The position numbers and the translations under genes are program-made. From the NCBI GenBank assembly GCA_031216915.1, contig JAUFNR010000129.1, positions 1 through 64,000 on the forward strand: a DNA stretch of 64,000 nt, written 5' to 3'. Within the stretch, counting starts at the first letter, position 1; each line of letters starts with the position of its first letter. Positions 55,660 through 64,000 of this stretch are shown here, piece by piece. Below the pieces are notes generated by a model that was not told the DNA's origin, ran no database searches, and saw only the letters and a list, made by a program, of their open reading frames with translations. Source of the stretch: Pictodentalium vernedei (lineage: Eukaryota > Mollusca > Scaphopoda > Dentaliida > Dentaliidae).

Positions 55660-55880
55660 TTTCCTGGGGTGGGGGGGGGGGGGGGGGTGATAACTGGTGG
55701 GGTGGGGGTGGGGGGTTATAGCCATCAGATGCGGGGGGTGGGGGTGTCTGGGGGTTCTTCCCCAGGATTTTTGGGGGGGGATATGGGGAAAATTTCCCAG
55801 GAAAATTTTAAAATTTAAGTCTAACTACTGGCAGGAAACATTTGGAAGGGGGTACAGCTACTTTTGGGGAGGGGGCACCT
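55660..55880 (+). other. G-rich tract with quadruplex potential
   Basis: Many runs of 4-19 G on the plus strand, including one near-continuous run at 55669-55687. It starts near CAGGGGCGTAGCAAGG, a phrase of the kind seen at hAT ends, but no matching right end was confirmed. Confidence 0.6.
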
Positions 55881-56016
55881 GCCCTCTGTGGCAACGACAA
55901 ATCCCGGGACACCTCCACCCACAGACTCTCACCAACGAGCCCCATCCACCCCTGGTTCTTTCCAGGAAATGCGTTCCGTGATACAGTAGGCCTAACCGCT
56001 TCACGATAAATGGTAG

Positions 56017-56108
56017 CCCAATAATATTAGTCTTTGCTCCGAATTTATTAAAAAATAAAAAAAAGTAATAAATTCGGAGCACAGGCGAAGGCTAATAGTA
56101 TTGGACTA
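56017..56108. repeat. Hairpin
   Basis: Arms with ATTAGTCTTTGCTCCGAATT...TTATTA and TAATAAATTCGGAGC...GGCTAATAG. An imperfect palindrome of about 90 bp with an A-rich loop. Confidence 0.75.
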
Positions 56109-56138
56109 GTTGTTGTTTTTTCCAAAATGTTTTTTCAA

Positions 56139-56337
56139 CAATAAATTTTAAACTCCCCTCATCCTTTGTCCGGGCTTGGGACCGGCAGACTTAAGAGAAT
56201 CAAGTCAGGTGGATTTAGAGTTTTTGTTGTGCCTGTCCAAAAAAAAAATTTAGCAATAAATTTTAAACTCCCCTCATCCTTTGCCCGGGCTTGGGACCGG
56301 CATACTTAACAGAGTCAAGCGAAGCGGATTTAGAGTT
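56139..56337 (+). repeat. Tandem duplication of about 114 bp
   Basis: AATAAATTTTAAACTCCCCT starts both copies (about 56140 and 56254); both continue TGGGACCGGCA and end GGATTTAGAGTTTTT. Confidence 0.88.
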
Positions 56338-56425
56338 TTTTGGGTTTTTTTTCAAAAGTTATTTCTATTACTTCTTTGGCAAATATATTCTGATTTTCTT
56401 TTCAATTCACTGTCTTACTATAATT

Positions 56426-57006
56426 ATATTTAATGTGAAAAAAATGAGTTATCCAAAATAAATTTAAGAATTCTTTTTTCTTTTTTACAAACAGTACAAG
56501 CCGCGGAAATAAGTTGTATGATACCCACTAAAACGAAAGTGACCATTTTAGTGGGTAACATACAACTTATTTTTGCAAGTACTGTAGCAGTGCCTTTTTG
56601 GCTACTGTAAGCAGTGCATCTCCTGCTGTTCGGTGCATATTTCTGCTACCGCAGCCGTACAACATTCGGCTTTTTTGGTCATTTTTGACATAGCAGTGCC
56701 TTTGGCTACTGACAGTACAAGCCGCGGAAAATAAGTTGTATGATACCCACTAAAATGAAAGTGACCATTTTAGCGGGTAACATACAACTTATTTTCGCTA
56801 GTACTGCAGCAGTGCATTTTGGCTACTGTAAGCAGTGTGTTTCGAACATCTCCTACTGTGCAGTGCATATTTCTACTACCGCAGCCGTACAACATTCAGC
56901 TTTTTTTTCGGCATTTTTGACATAGCAGTGCCTTTTGGCTATAATGTGAAAACTAGCATGGTGTTGGGAAATACACTTTTCGATTATACCGTTTCACATT
57001 AAATAT
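56426..57006. mobile_element. MITE-like element with two palindromic units
   Basis: Perfect 15-bp inverted ends ATATTTAATGTGAAA / TTTCACATTAAATAT. Inside are two tandem units of about 215 bp (from ACAGTACAAGCCGCGG at 56492 and 56709). Each holds a hairpin AATAAGTTGTATG...CATACAACTTATT and the AGCAGTGC / GGCTACTG blocks. Confidence 0.7.
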
Positions 57007-57352
57007 CACAATAAAATGAATACAACAATGCAAATGACAAAAAACACACTTACCAATAGTGCACAAGGTTAAAGTTGACAAAGGAATGATGATGAATGAA
57101 GACAACAATCACAAGATGAATAACAATGGTGAAGAACACAAAAATACGTCTGTTAATAACTTGTTCTGGACTCGATCTGCCCTGGAACACCAAACACGTG
57201 ACCGGTTCTTCCGGTTCACAGGAAAATCACATGACCCCGCATTTCCACAACACTATTCCCTTCTTCTTGAAAGGCCTCCTTCACAAAATGAAAGTCGAAG
57301 TGGTACCTCACAGTTCAGAACAAAAAAAAAAAACTTTACTGTTGAGGGTCAA

Positions 57353-59072
57353 TTATGTGCTGGGCATGACGCTGTACACATGACGGGCGTTTTCATTCGC
57401 CCGCCGCAACAGCTCTTCAGGGTTACAGTTCAAGATTTGAGCTAGCTCCATGGCCACCTCACCTATGACGGCAGGAGTAGTCCCAGGACGTCCATGGGTG
57501 CCGAAATGAGACGCATCTGATTCTATCAGAATCCGGTTGAACGGAACTGCCCGAACACCTTCTGTTTGCTGATTCGTAAACTTGGCGCATGCACCAGTAA
57601 ATCCAAAATAGGTGAAAGGTCGTGCACGACACCAAACATTTACAGTCTCCTTTGGCCCTTGAAAACAGTGAAAATGAATAACCTGTGACTCAAATGTTTC
57701 ACTTCTCACTATCTCGAGAGCACTATTTGCAGTCTCATAACTCATGGGCTGCTTCGGCGCACCCCGGGCATGAAGAATAAGAGGCTTATTCGTTTTACGG
57801 GCAAGGATGAGGAGTTCCCTGAAGGTATTATCTTGTTTTGGGAACTGGTCCTCCTCCAGATGCTGCCGATCTAATCCAATTTCGCCCACGGCCGCAACTG
57901 CCAGATGTTCAATCAACTCCATCAGTCTATGGAATGCCCTCAGATCTTAGAGCTGAGCGTAGTTTTTTGGGTGGCACCCGACTGCCACTTTCCAATGTGG
58001 GTGTGCCCTTAGTTCACTATCACCGGGGTAGGTCTTTGGGTCACAATATACGAGAACACCGCCTTCAACATGTACAGGCCAATTCACCGAAATCTTCGCC
58101 CTCCGGATCATCTCTGTCGCAGAGACGTTGAGGGGGAGCCGAAAGAATGAACACGTCCTATCCTTATGAAAGTGGGAATCAATTGCTACTGTCTTACTTG
58201 GCACCATACAACTGGTCCGCAAATGAGCGCTAATAAATGACTCAGAATCTCCCCCAACACACCTCTTTGCACTGGGTTCTTTCATACTTAAACTGGGTGC
58301 CCACTTGCCTCCGCTACGAGGCCTTGTCTCCCTCTCTTCACCCGCACCAGGCTTCCCTGGGGGCGCCGAGGTTGATGGACTTGGCTTCTCATGAGGTGCC
58401 CTGGCAGTCTCTCTACCAGTGCTACCCTTTCCTGGTGCCTCATTGGCATTTGCTCTCTTCCTTTCTTTAAACTCCCTCAGCCGGTTCTGCCGCCTCTCCT
58501 TTCTTGACAGTTTTTCCGTAGATTGGGAGTCTTCGGCCTGTCTGCCAGCCTCAGCATCTTTCTCCATAATATCTGGAAAAGAAAGCATTTGTGAGGACGT
58601 GTCGGGCGACTCACCTGCTTTGCTCGCCTTAACAACATGACTCACAGTTTTGTTGTCCCTACAAGTGTCCAATACCGGTTCTTCGGCTTCCATCTGGATG
58701 CCCTCCGAACCAAGTTTGGTAATGAACGCATCAGCTTGACTGTTGGTACAAAAACTGGGGGGGGCTTGACACATCCATGATTTGAGCACACGAATGTAGT
58801 TCAGACCCAGACACACCTGGAGTGTTGGGCCCACCTCCCAGCTCGGATGAACCTGTTTGACCTAAGAGAGGATCCCTACTCCGATTTTCACCAGTGTTCG
58901 AAACCGGCGCATGTACGTCACCCTCGTTCAGATTGAGAACTGTTGACGAGTCAACCGACAGTTCTGACACCAAATCACCTGATCGAGCAGGCGCAACTGA
59001 ATAGGATTCGGCATCAGTGTCACAGTGACCGTTGGGAACGGCGAGCGATCGCGCCAGCGCACCATCGCGCAC
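57353..59072 (-). pseudogene. TATDN2-like TatD metal-dependent hydrolase, interrupted
   Basis: The C-terminal half is a TatD-type TIM-barrel nuclease with all recognisable ligands: the HxH in AIDSHFHKDR, Glu in AVGEIGLDRQ, His in PLILHARG, His in IHFHCFQGP and Asp in LIESDASHFGTHGRP. The N-terminal half is low-complexity and charged (SRKERRQNRLREFKERKRAN), as in TATDN2 proteins, where TatD sits at the C-terminus. Total length is about 570 codons, shorter than human TATDN2. One TAA (57947-57949) lies in frame between NYAQL and DLRAFHRLMELIEHL. The first 100 codons, from ATG at 59072, are in another frame that changes at a G8 run (58757-58764). The G8 change may be a sequencing error; the TAA is harder to dismiss. 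No intron is visible, so a retrocopy is possible, but no poly(A) tail was found. Its function, if expressed, would be metal-dependent nucleic-acid hydrolysis. Confidence 0.85.
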
Positions 59073-61048
59073 CGCTTTTTCGTATACCGCGAGTAATTAG
59101 TCGCGCACGTTTATCTTCCGGTCGTGTTCAAAGCCTTCGTCGGAGAAGTGCAAAGTACAGAAGAACCTGTCATGAGCAGGGGTCAGCCGAGTGGGCGACT
59201 TGGGCGAAGAAGTCGCCTTGTCATTCCTCAAGTCGCCTTGGCTTACATTGGGGGCGAAATTCAAGTTGCCCTCCCAAACTTCCTTGGGAGACATGGCAGT
59301 TTACTGTATTTTCTTATGTTTTATTTTTTAAAAACACAAGCTTCCGCAAAAAACAGTAAACACGGTTGCTGTTAAAGTCCGTCACACGGCTATGAAAATA
59401 GCCTAAACTAGCCCAATTTTATATTTCTGAAAAGAATTGCAATGGCGTAGTCGTTCGAACAATTCGCCCCAACTGATAGCAACCAGCACAAAATGGCTAT
59501 TTAAAAACAAAGTACCAGACAACAACGAATCACACAAGACACGCATCGAGTTAATTAGAATTTATTAAAGTTAACCATCGTTTCAAAACAAAAAAAATGT
59601 ATTGGAGACAGTTCGTCCATATCGAAATTGCTTGTGGTTACACTCTGTTCCACTGAAAAATTGGCTGCATTGAAATTCGCCCCGCAATTTGCTTTGAATG
59701 TTTTTCTTTGAAAACTTGTGAAGTTTGTTGGAAGGGGGTTAAATGTAATAAGGCTACAATAGAAATCACAGGTATTTGGATGGATAAGAATGGCAGACCT
59801 TCAAAGCACCAATCGCACATGTCAGTGAAAGATGGTTGGCAGAAATTGTCAGTTTTCTGAACAGTGTATTATTAGTTTACCCAGCGCAGCCGGGAAGGGA
59901 GACAACTGAAATGTTTTGTCATTTTCCAAAGAAATTAATTAACTCAAATTGTTAATAACGCTTAATTTACGAAGGATATCGAAAACTTTTTTAACTACGC
60001 TTTTCAACTCAGTTAGGGTATTCAGAAACCATGAATGACCCAGCTTCTTATATGAACTTGAAATTTATTTTAAACACTTTAAATATTTTTTTAAAAAGAA
60101 TATACCTTCTGTCACAGAGAAGAACACTCCCACCATGGGTCATACTAAATTTCAAATCCACATCGTTGAGGCAAATACAAAATCAACTGCACGGTAACAA
60201 GAAATCAAAGGAATTAAGAACAAAGTGAGTACCGCCAAAGCGTTAATCTGATGACATGTTTTGTTCATGATTACTCATCTGTTATGTTTACATTGCAACT
60301 GTGCTGCTTGATTGGGGGGATGTTTCAGTCAGACTGTCAAATTTATTTGTGCTGGAATGTACTAAGTCTGTGAAGTTGATGATTAAAAGAAAATCGGATA
60401 TAAATGGGATTACTAATTCAGAAATCTGTAAGTAACAGGAAATATAAAATAATTCTATTTAATTCAAATAAAAAAATAAATAACGATAATTTTCGAAGTT
60501 GGCCAACTCGCCCCCAAAATCGGGCCAACTCGCCCCAAAATTCTTATTTATGTTGGGTAAAGGATTTAAAACTCCACAAACCCCCCCACACAATCACATC
60601 TAAAAAAGAATTACCGAATGTGAAGACGTTTCGGCCCAATTTCTAAGACGTTTTGGCCTCTTAGGGCCGAAACGTCTCAAGGCCGAAACGTCATAAAACC
60701 AATTATTTTGGAAATCGTGCGTTATTAGGCCTACTGATTTCTCAACAGCAATCACCACCAATCCTCGTTATTCCACCTGGGGGCGAATTGGCCCGAGGCA
60801 TTATTTTAAAAATCACTCTCCTAAAATTTTTCACTCTCGTAAAATCTAAAAGTGGAGAGTGAATTTCCACTCTCCTGCTCTCCCGCTCCCAACGGTCACT
60901 GGTGTCACCCAGCAGGTTGAGTAGCCCTCCTACGCAAATGTCTGTGGCCATCAGATCTCAATCAATCTCTGAGGATTCTTCCGGTGTTTTAGAATCTCAT
61001 TCTCGGAGTCACTCATGATCTGAAACAACAAAATGACCGATTAGAATG
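59073..61048. other. Spacer between TatD gene and Gypsy pol
   Basis: No gene was recognised. Repeated short phrases include GTCGCC (59190-59245), AACTCGCCCC (60500-60540) and GGCCGAAACGTC (60620-60695). On the minus strand a purine-rich run (GGGAGCGGGAGAGCAGGAG) at about 60868-60890 has the form of a polypurine tract downstream of the Gypsy pol, but no LTR could be verified. Confidence 0.45.
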
Positions 61049-64000
61049 TTAACATTTTGGACACCGATAGACATCGATCTGATCAGCTTCCTGTTGTGTA
61101 ACATGGACACACTCACCATGATACCATTCATCATAGAAATCACACTGAAGCATAAACTTACCACCACCGTTCTGGCGACACAGACAATATATTCCAGTCT
61201 GACTATCTATGGCAGTTGTACCGGTTTCCTTAAACCTTTTTAAACATCTTGTGAGCCACGCTGGCAGAACTCTATCATGACACAACTTTATTCGATCATG
61301 ATTCACTATGCTAGTAGAATTCTTTAAGAACACTTTATAAAGGTATGACGTATGTACCTCTCCTACCATCCCTGGACCCTTCCAGAAAGGTGACAGTTTC
61401 CGGCATTTGCCCATCTTAGAAGCTGTGTCAAGCAGGTACACAAGATCACCTACTTTATAAGTGTACTTATTTACCTTTACATCAAAATCTCTTTTCATTT
61501 TCTGACATGAAGCTTTAAGATTATTCCTAGCAACTTCATGGCACTGCTTGTATTCCTTAACTAAATTCTGAACATACTGGGCTGAATTGTCGAACCCACT
61601 ACTTGTAGATTGAAAATTAAAAGCTAAGTCTGTTGGGTAGTTGACTTCCCGACCCAGCATCATCTTATTGGGTGTAAATCCACTAACACGGTGAACTGAT
61701 GACCGGATAGCACCTGCCAACTGAGGTAAATATTTATCCCAGTCTTTCTGATGTTTACTGACGTAGCAACGGATTGCATTCATCAGTGTTCGATTTTGTC
61801 TTTCTGCGGCGCCGTTTGCAGAGGGACGGTACACTGTGGTATGAGATTTGTGAATCTGCAAAGCTTCACAGACCGCAGAGAACAATTTCGATTCAAAACA
61901 AGCCCCTTGATCTGAAAACAACTGCAGCGGACAACCGAACCGCGAGAAGAATTCATTCACTGCGGCGCATGCTGCCGTCTCAGCAGTTTGGTCTCGCAAC
62001 GGGATAAATTCCACCCACTTGGTAAACTGGCAGACCATCACACATATATATTTATTGCCATCATTACTCTCCGGTAGTGGGCCTAAAAAATGTATGTGAA
62101 CTCTTTCCATCGGTACACCCACATGATACGTTATCTGTTCCCACTTTGCATGGCGTACTGGTTTCTTACCTTGATTACACTGTGGGCATGCTGCTATATA
62201 TGTCTTAATATCTTCTGATATACCATACCAGTAGTACTTTCGCCGAACCCTCTCTCGAGTCCGCGTTACCCCTAAATGTCCTGAAGCCGGGATGTCATGC
62301 GCAAGGTTCACCAAAGCCTGACTCCCATCTTTACGAATCTTATATAGGAGCCGATCTTTTAAAAGAAACCTACTGCGGTTAATCCAGATGTATTTGGTGG
62401 CAGCGCTGCAGCAAAATAATTCACCCTCGTTTGGCTCTTGACCGGCTTCCAACCAACCAATAACTGGCTTGAGATCAGTGTCTTTACGCTGAGCTTCCAC
62501 CAGCTCATCCTGATTTCCGATAGCTGCCAAGAGTGTCTGACTGTCAGACTCTGTCGCCGACACTGGATCTGAAACATGTTCAAGATCAATGTGTGTTTGG
62601 GTCCAACCCGTATTTGGGCAGATATGGCCTAAGTCCTCTTGTGGGTTGTCCCATATTTCACCTGGGTGCCATGAAAATCCTAAATGGCCCTCCAAACGTG
62701 GGATACTTCCCATGGATTCAACCCTCTTCACACCTGGAAACTTGTCAGATGCAAATTCAACAGTGCCCTTTGCAAGCGGAATCAGGTCGTCTACATCTGA
62801 CTCAAACTTCGCCCAACTATGGTGAATCCTAGTACAATACTTGCACCCACCGCAAGGAAGTTTGTCTAAACTACAACCAGGAAAATATTGCTCACATTGA
62901 CTCTCTACAGCTATCTGCGAGAGAGCGTCTGCATTGCTATGATGAGCCCCTTTTCTGTGTTCCACAACCATGTCAAACATGCTCAATTCCTCAAGCCATC
63001 TAGCTAACTGATTTTGAGGCTCTCGGAAGTTAATGAGCCATCGCAGGCTACTGTGGTCTGTTCTTAAAATGAATTTTCTTCCCAGCAAATAATGACGGAA
63101 TTGTCGGGTAAATCGAATGACCGCGAGCAGTTCGCGACGTGTCGTACAGTACCGCCGTTGCTGAGGTGACAAGACAAAACTACCAAACGCTATAACTTTC
63201 TCCTGGCCATTTTGGAGCTGCAGTAGCTCGGCTCCAATCGAGAACGCACTAGCGTCGGTGTCCAAGATGAATATATCAGTGTCTTTTGGGAAAGACAAAA
63301 CAGGTGGAGATGTCAAAGCTGCTCTCATCCTGTCGAATGCTTCATGTTGTTCAACTTCCCATTTGAACTTGTTTTTCCCTGTAACTGTATACAAGGGTTG
63401 CGCAAGTTTAGCATAGTCTTTAATAAAAGAATGATGGTAGTTGACTAACTCACAAAAACTTTCAACGTCTTTGGAACAGCTGGGTGTGGGCCAGTTCAGT
63501 ACTACCTCGACTGAGGAATCTAACATTCCTATCCCGCCCTCACTAACTGTTCGCCCTAAAAATTCAATGCTTTTCTGAAAAAACTCACATTTACTGGGCT
63601 TCAGCTTGAGATGGTATTGCCGAAATCGTGACAACACACGCCCTAGGTTCTCGAGGTGTGAGCTCTCAGAATTGCCTAGAACCACTAAATCGTTTATGTA
63701 CCCCAGACAGATGTCCCAATTCAGACCTCGTAGGACTAGTTTTATCACCCTACACCATGTAAATGGCGATCCAAATAAGCCGAAAGGCATCTTTAAAAAC
63801 TGAAAGGTACCGTATTTGGTAATAAAAGCTGTCTTGGGGCGATCTTCTTCCCGAACCGACACCTGATGGTATGCCGCAAGACAGTCTGCCTTACCGAACC
63901 ACACATTGCCGCTCAAAGTATCGAGACAATCGTCGATTCTAGGCAAGGGATAAACCTCCTTTGTGGTCACGGCGTTTACCCGTCGGTAATCGACACACCA
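61049..64000 (-). CDS. Ty3/Gypsy pol with C-terminal PHD-type finger (fossil; runs off the window)
   Basis: A long open frame, cut by the right window edge. In order it encodes: reverse transcriptase (from YPLPRIDDCLDTLSGN; FGKADCLAAYHQV, FLKMPFGLFGSPFTWCRVI); RNase H (FILDTDASAFSIGAELL, RELLAVIRFTRQFRHYLLG, LRTDHSSLRWL); a Cys-rich linker (CGGCKYC); an integrase zinc-binding region (HLGVTRTRERV...CPQC); an integrase core (FSDQGACFESKLF, YRPSANGAAERQNRTL); and a GPY/F-like segment (LSPFWKGPGMV). The last 46 residues (DNA 61189-61052) are a PHD-type finger (YCLCRQNGGGKFMLQC, DEWYHGECV, YRCPKC). The frame is long and mostly open. I do not judge its activity; the element is incomplete within the window. 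Integrase chromatin-reader tails are known in chromoviruses, but a PHD finger there is less familiar to me. Confidence 0.93.
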   Translation of the reverse strand, partial: WCVDYRRVNAVTTKEVYPLPRIDDCLDTLSGNVWFGKADCLAAYHQVSVREEDRPKTAFITKYGTFQFLKMPFGLFGSPFTWCRVIKLVLRGLNWDICLGYINDLVVLGNSESSHLENLGRVLSRFRQYHLKLKPSKCEFFQKSIEFLGRTVSEGGIGMLDSSVEVVLNWPTPSCSKDVESFCELVNYHHSFIKDYAKLAQPLYTVTGKNKFKWEVEQHEAFDRMRAALTSPPVLSFPKDTDIFILDTDASAFSIGAELLQLQNGQEKVIAFGSFVLSPQQRRYCTTRRELLAVIRFTRQFRHYLLGRKFILRTDHSSLRWLINFREPQNQLARWLEELSMFDMVVEHRKGAHHSNADALSQIAVESQCEQYFPGCSLDKLPCGGCKYCTRIHHSWAKFESDVDDLIPLAKGTVEFASDKFPGVKRVESMGSIPRLEGHLGFSWHPGEIWDNPQEDLGHICPNTGWTQTHIDLEHVSDPVSATESDSQTLLAAIGNQDELVEAQRKDTDLKPVIGWLEAGQEPNEGELFCCSAATKYIWINRSRFLLKDRLLYKIRKDGSQALVNLAHDIPASGHLGVTRTRERVRRKYYWYGISEDIKTYIAACPQCNQGKKPVRHAKWEQITYHVGVPMERVHIHFLGPLPESNDGNKYICVMVCQFTKWVEFIPLRDQTAETAACAAVNEFFSRFGCPLQLFSDQGACFESKLFSAVCEALQIHKSHTTVYRPSANGAAERQNRTLMNAIRCYVSKHQKDWDKYLPQLAGAIRSSVHRVSGFTPNKMMLGREVNYPTDLAFNFQSTSSGFDNSAQYVQNLVKEYKQCHEVARNNLKASCQKMKRDFDVKVNKYTYKVGDLVYLLDTASKMGKCRKLSPFWKGPGMVGEVHTSYLYKVFLKNSTSIVNHDRIKLCHDRVLPAWLTRCLKRFKETGTTAIDSQTGIYCLCRQNGGGKFMLQCDFYDEWYHGECVHVTQQEADQIDVYRCPKC

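Noticed and set aside
55628-55965. hAT-type element from CAGGGGCGTAGC to CCACCCCTG
   Set aside because: The ends pair over only a few bases and no flanking duplication is present.
59020-60912. Inverted match CAGTGACCGTTGGGA near 59030 and 60895
   Set aside because: About 19 bp with one mismatch can arise by chance in a window of this size; no extension.

Overview
The window looks like repeat-rich nuclear DNA of a marine invertebrate, most likely a lophotrochozoan and possibly a mollusc. The reasons are the mix of element families (DIRS, Merlin, piggyBac, hAT-like, Helentron-like elements full of tandem arrays similar in plan to the 'pearl' elements of bivalves, tRNA-type SINEs), the AT-rich background, spliced genes with GT/AG junctions, and many long G or C homopolymers. 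I cannot name the species. There is no operon structure and no sign of bacterial DNA.

Host genes are few. Three exons of a minus-strand gene lie at 1494-1681, 2760-2864 and 6769-6970. Their reading phases join exactly, and the product resembles the C-terminal part of HMGXB3-like (HMG domain-containing protein 3) proteins. The 3.9-kb intron between two of these exons is packed with transposons, and the most upstream exon carries an in-frame TAG. A second gene (57353-59072, minus) encodes a TATDN2-like TatD hydrolase with all recognisable metal ligands, but it has one in-frame stop and one frame change at a G8/C8 run. Two very short candidate first exons (43027 and 50682, plus strand) are weak.

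The rest is mostly mobile DNA in nested stacks. (1) 16382-23694: a piece of 358-bp satellite holds a hAT-like element with a 6-bp target duplication, which in turn holds a 6.5-kb DIRS retrotransposon. A second, unfilled copy of the hAT-like element at 5756-6542 serves as the empty site. (2) 30487-32549: a piggyBac-type MITE holds a Helentron-like element. (3) 40008-40475: a satellite holds a SINE, which holds a piggyBac-type MITE in the TTAA of its tail. (4) 43479-45738: a MITE-like element holds a Merlin transposon with an 8-bp duplication, which holds a palindrome. (5) 49958-54419: a hAT-like element with an 8-bp duplication holds a 3.2-kb Helentron-like satellite element with higher-order repeat structure.

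At least seven elements in four terminal families (9869, 14028, 24652, 30527, 33837, 46271, 47688, 51135) share one plan. They have a 5' end TTAG or TTAT, subterminal inverted repeats, a GTCCGTCC- or GTCTGT-type run just inside the 5' end, usually a tandem array with monomers of 145-171 bp (longer, about 330 bp, in two), then the inverted repeat, a short hairpin and a T-rich 3' end. I read them as non-autonomous Helentron-like elements that carry satellites. Other notable items are an uninterrupted 617-aa piggyBac transposase (36448-38301), a Ty3/Gypsy pol whose C-terminus carries a PHD-type finger (61049 to the right edge), an isolated gag ORF with RG-rich repeats (11093-12919), and two SINE families that share a 3' tail.
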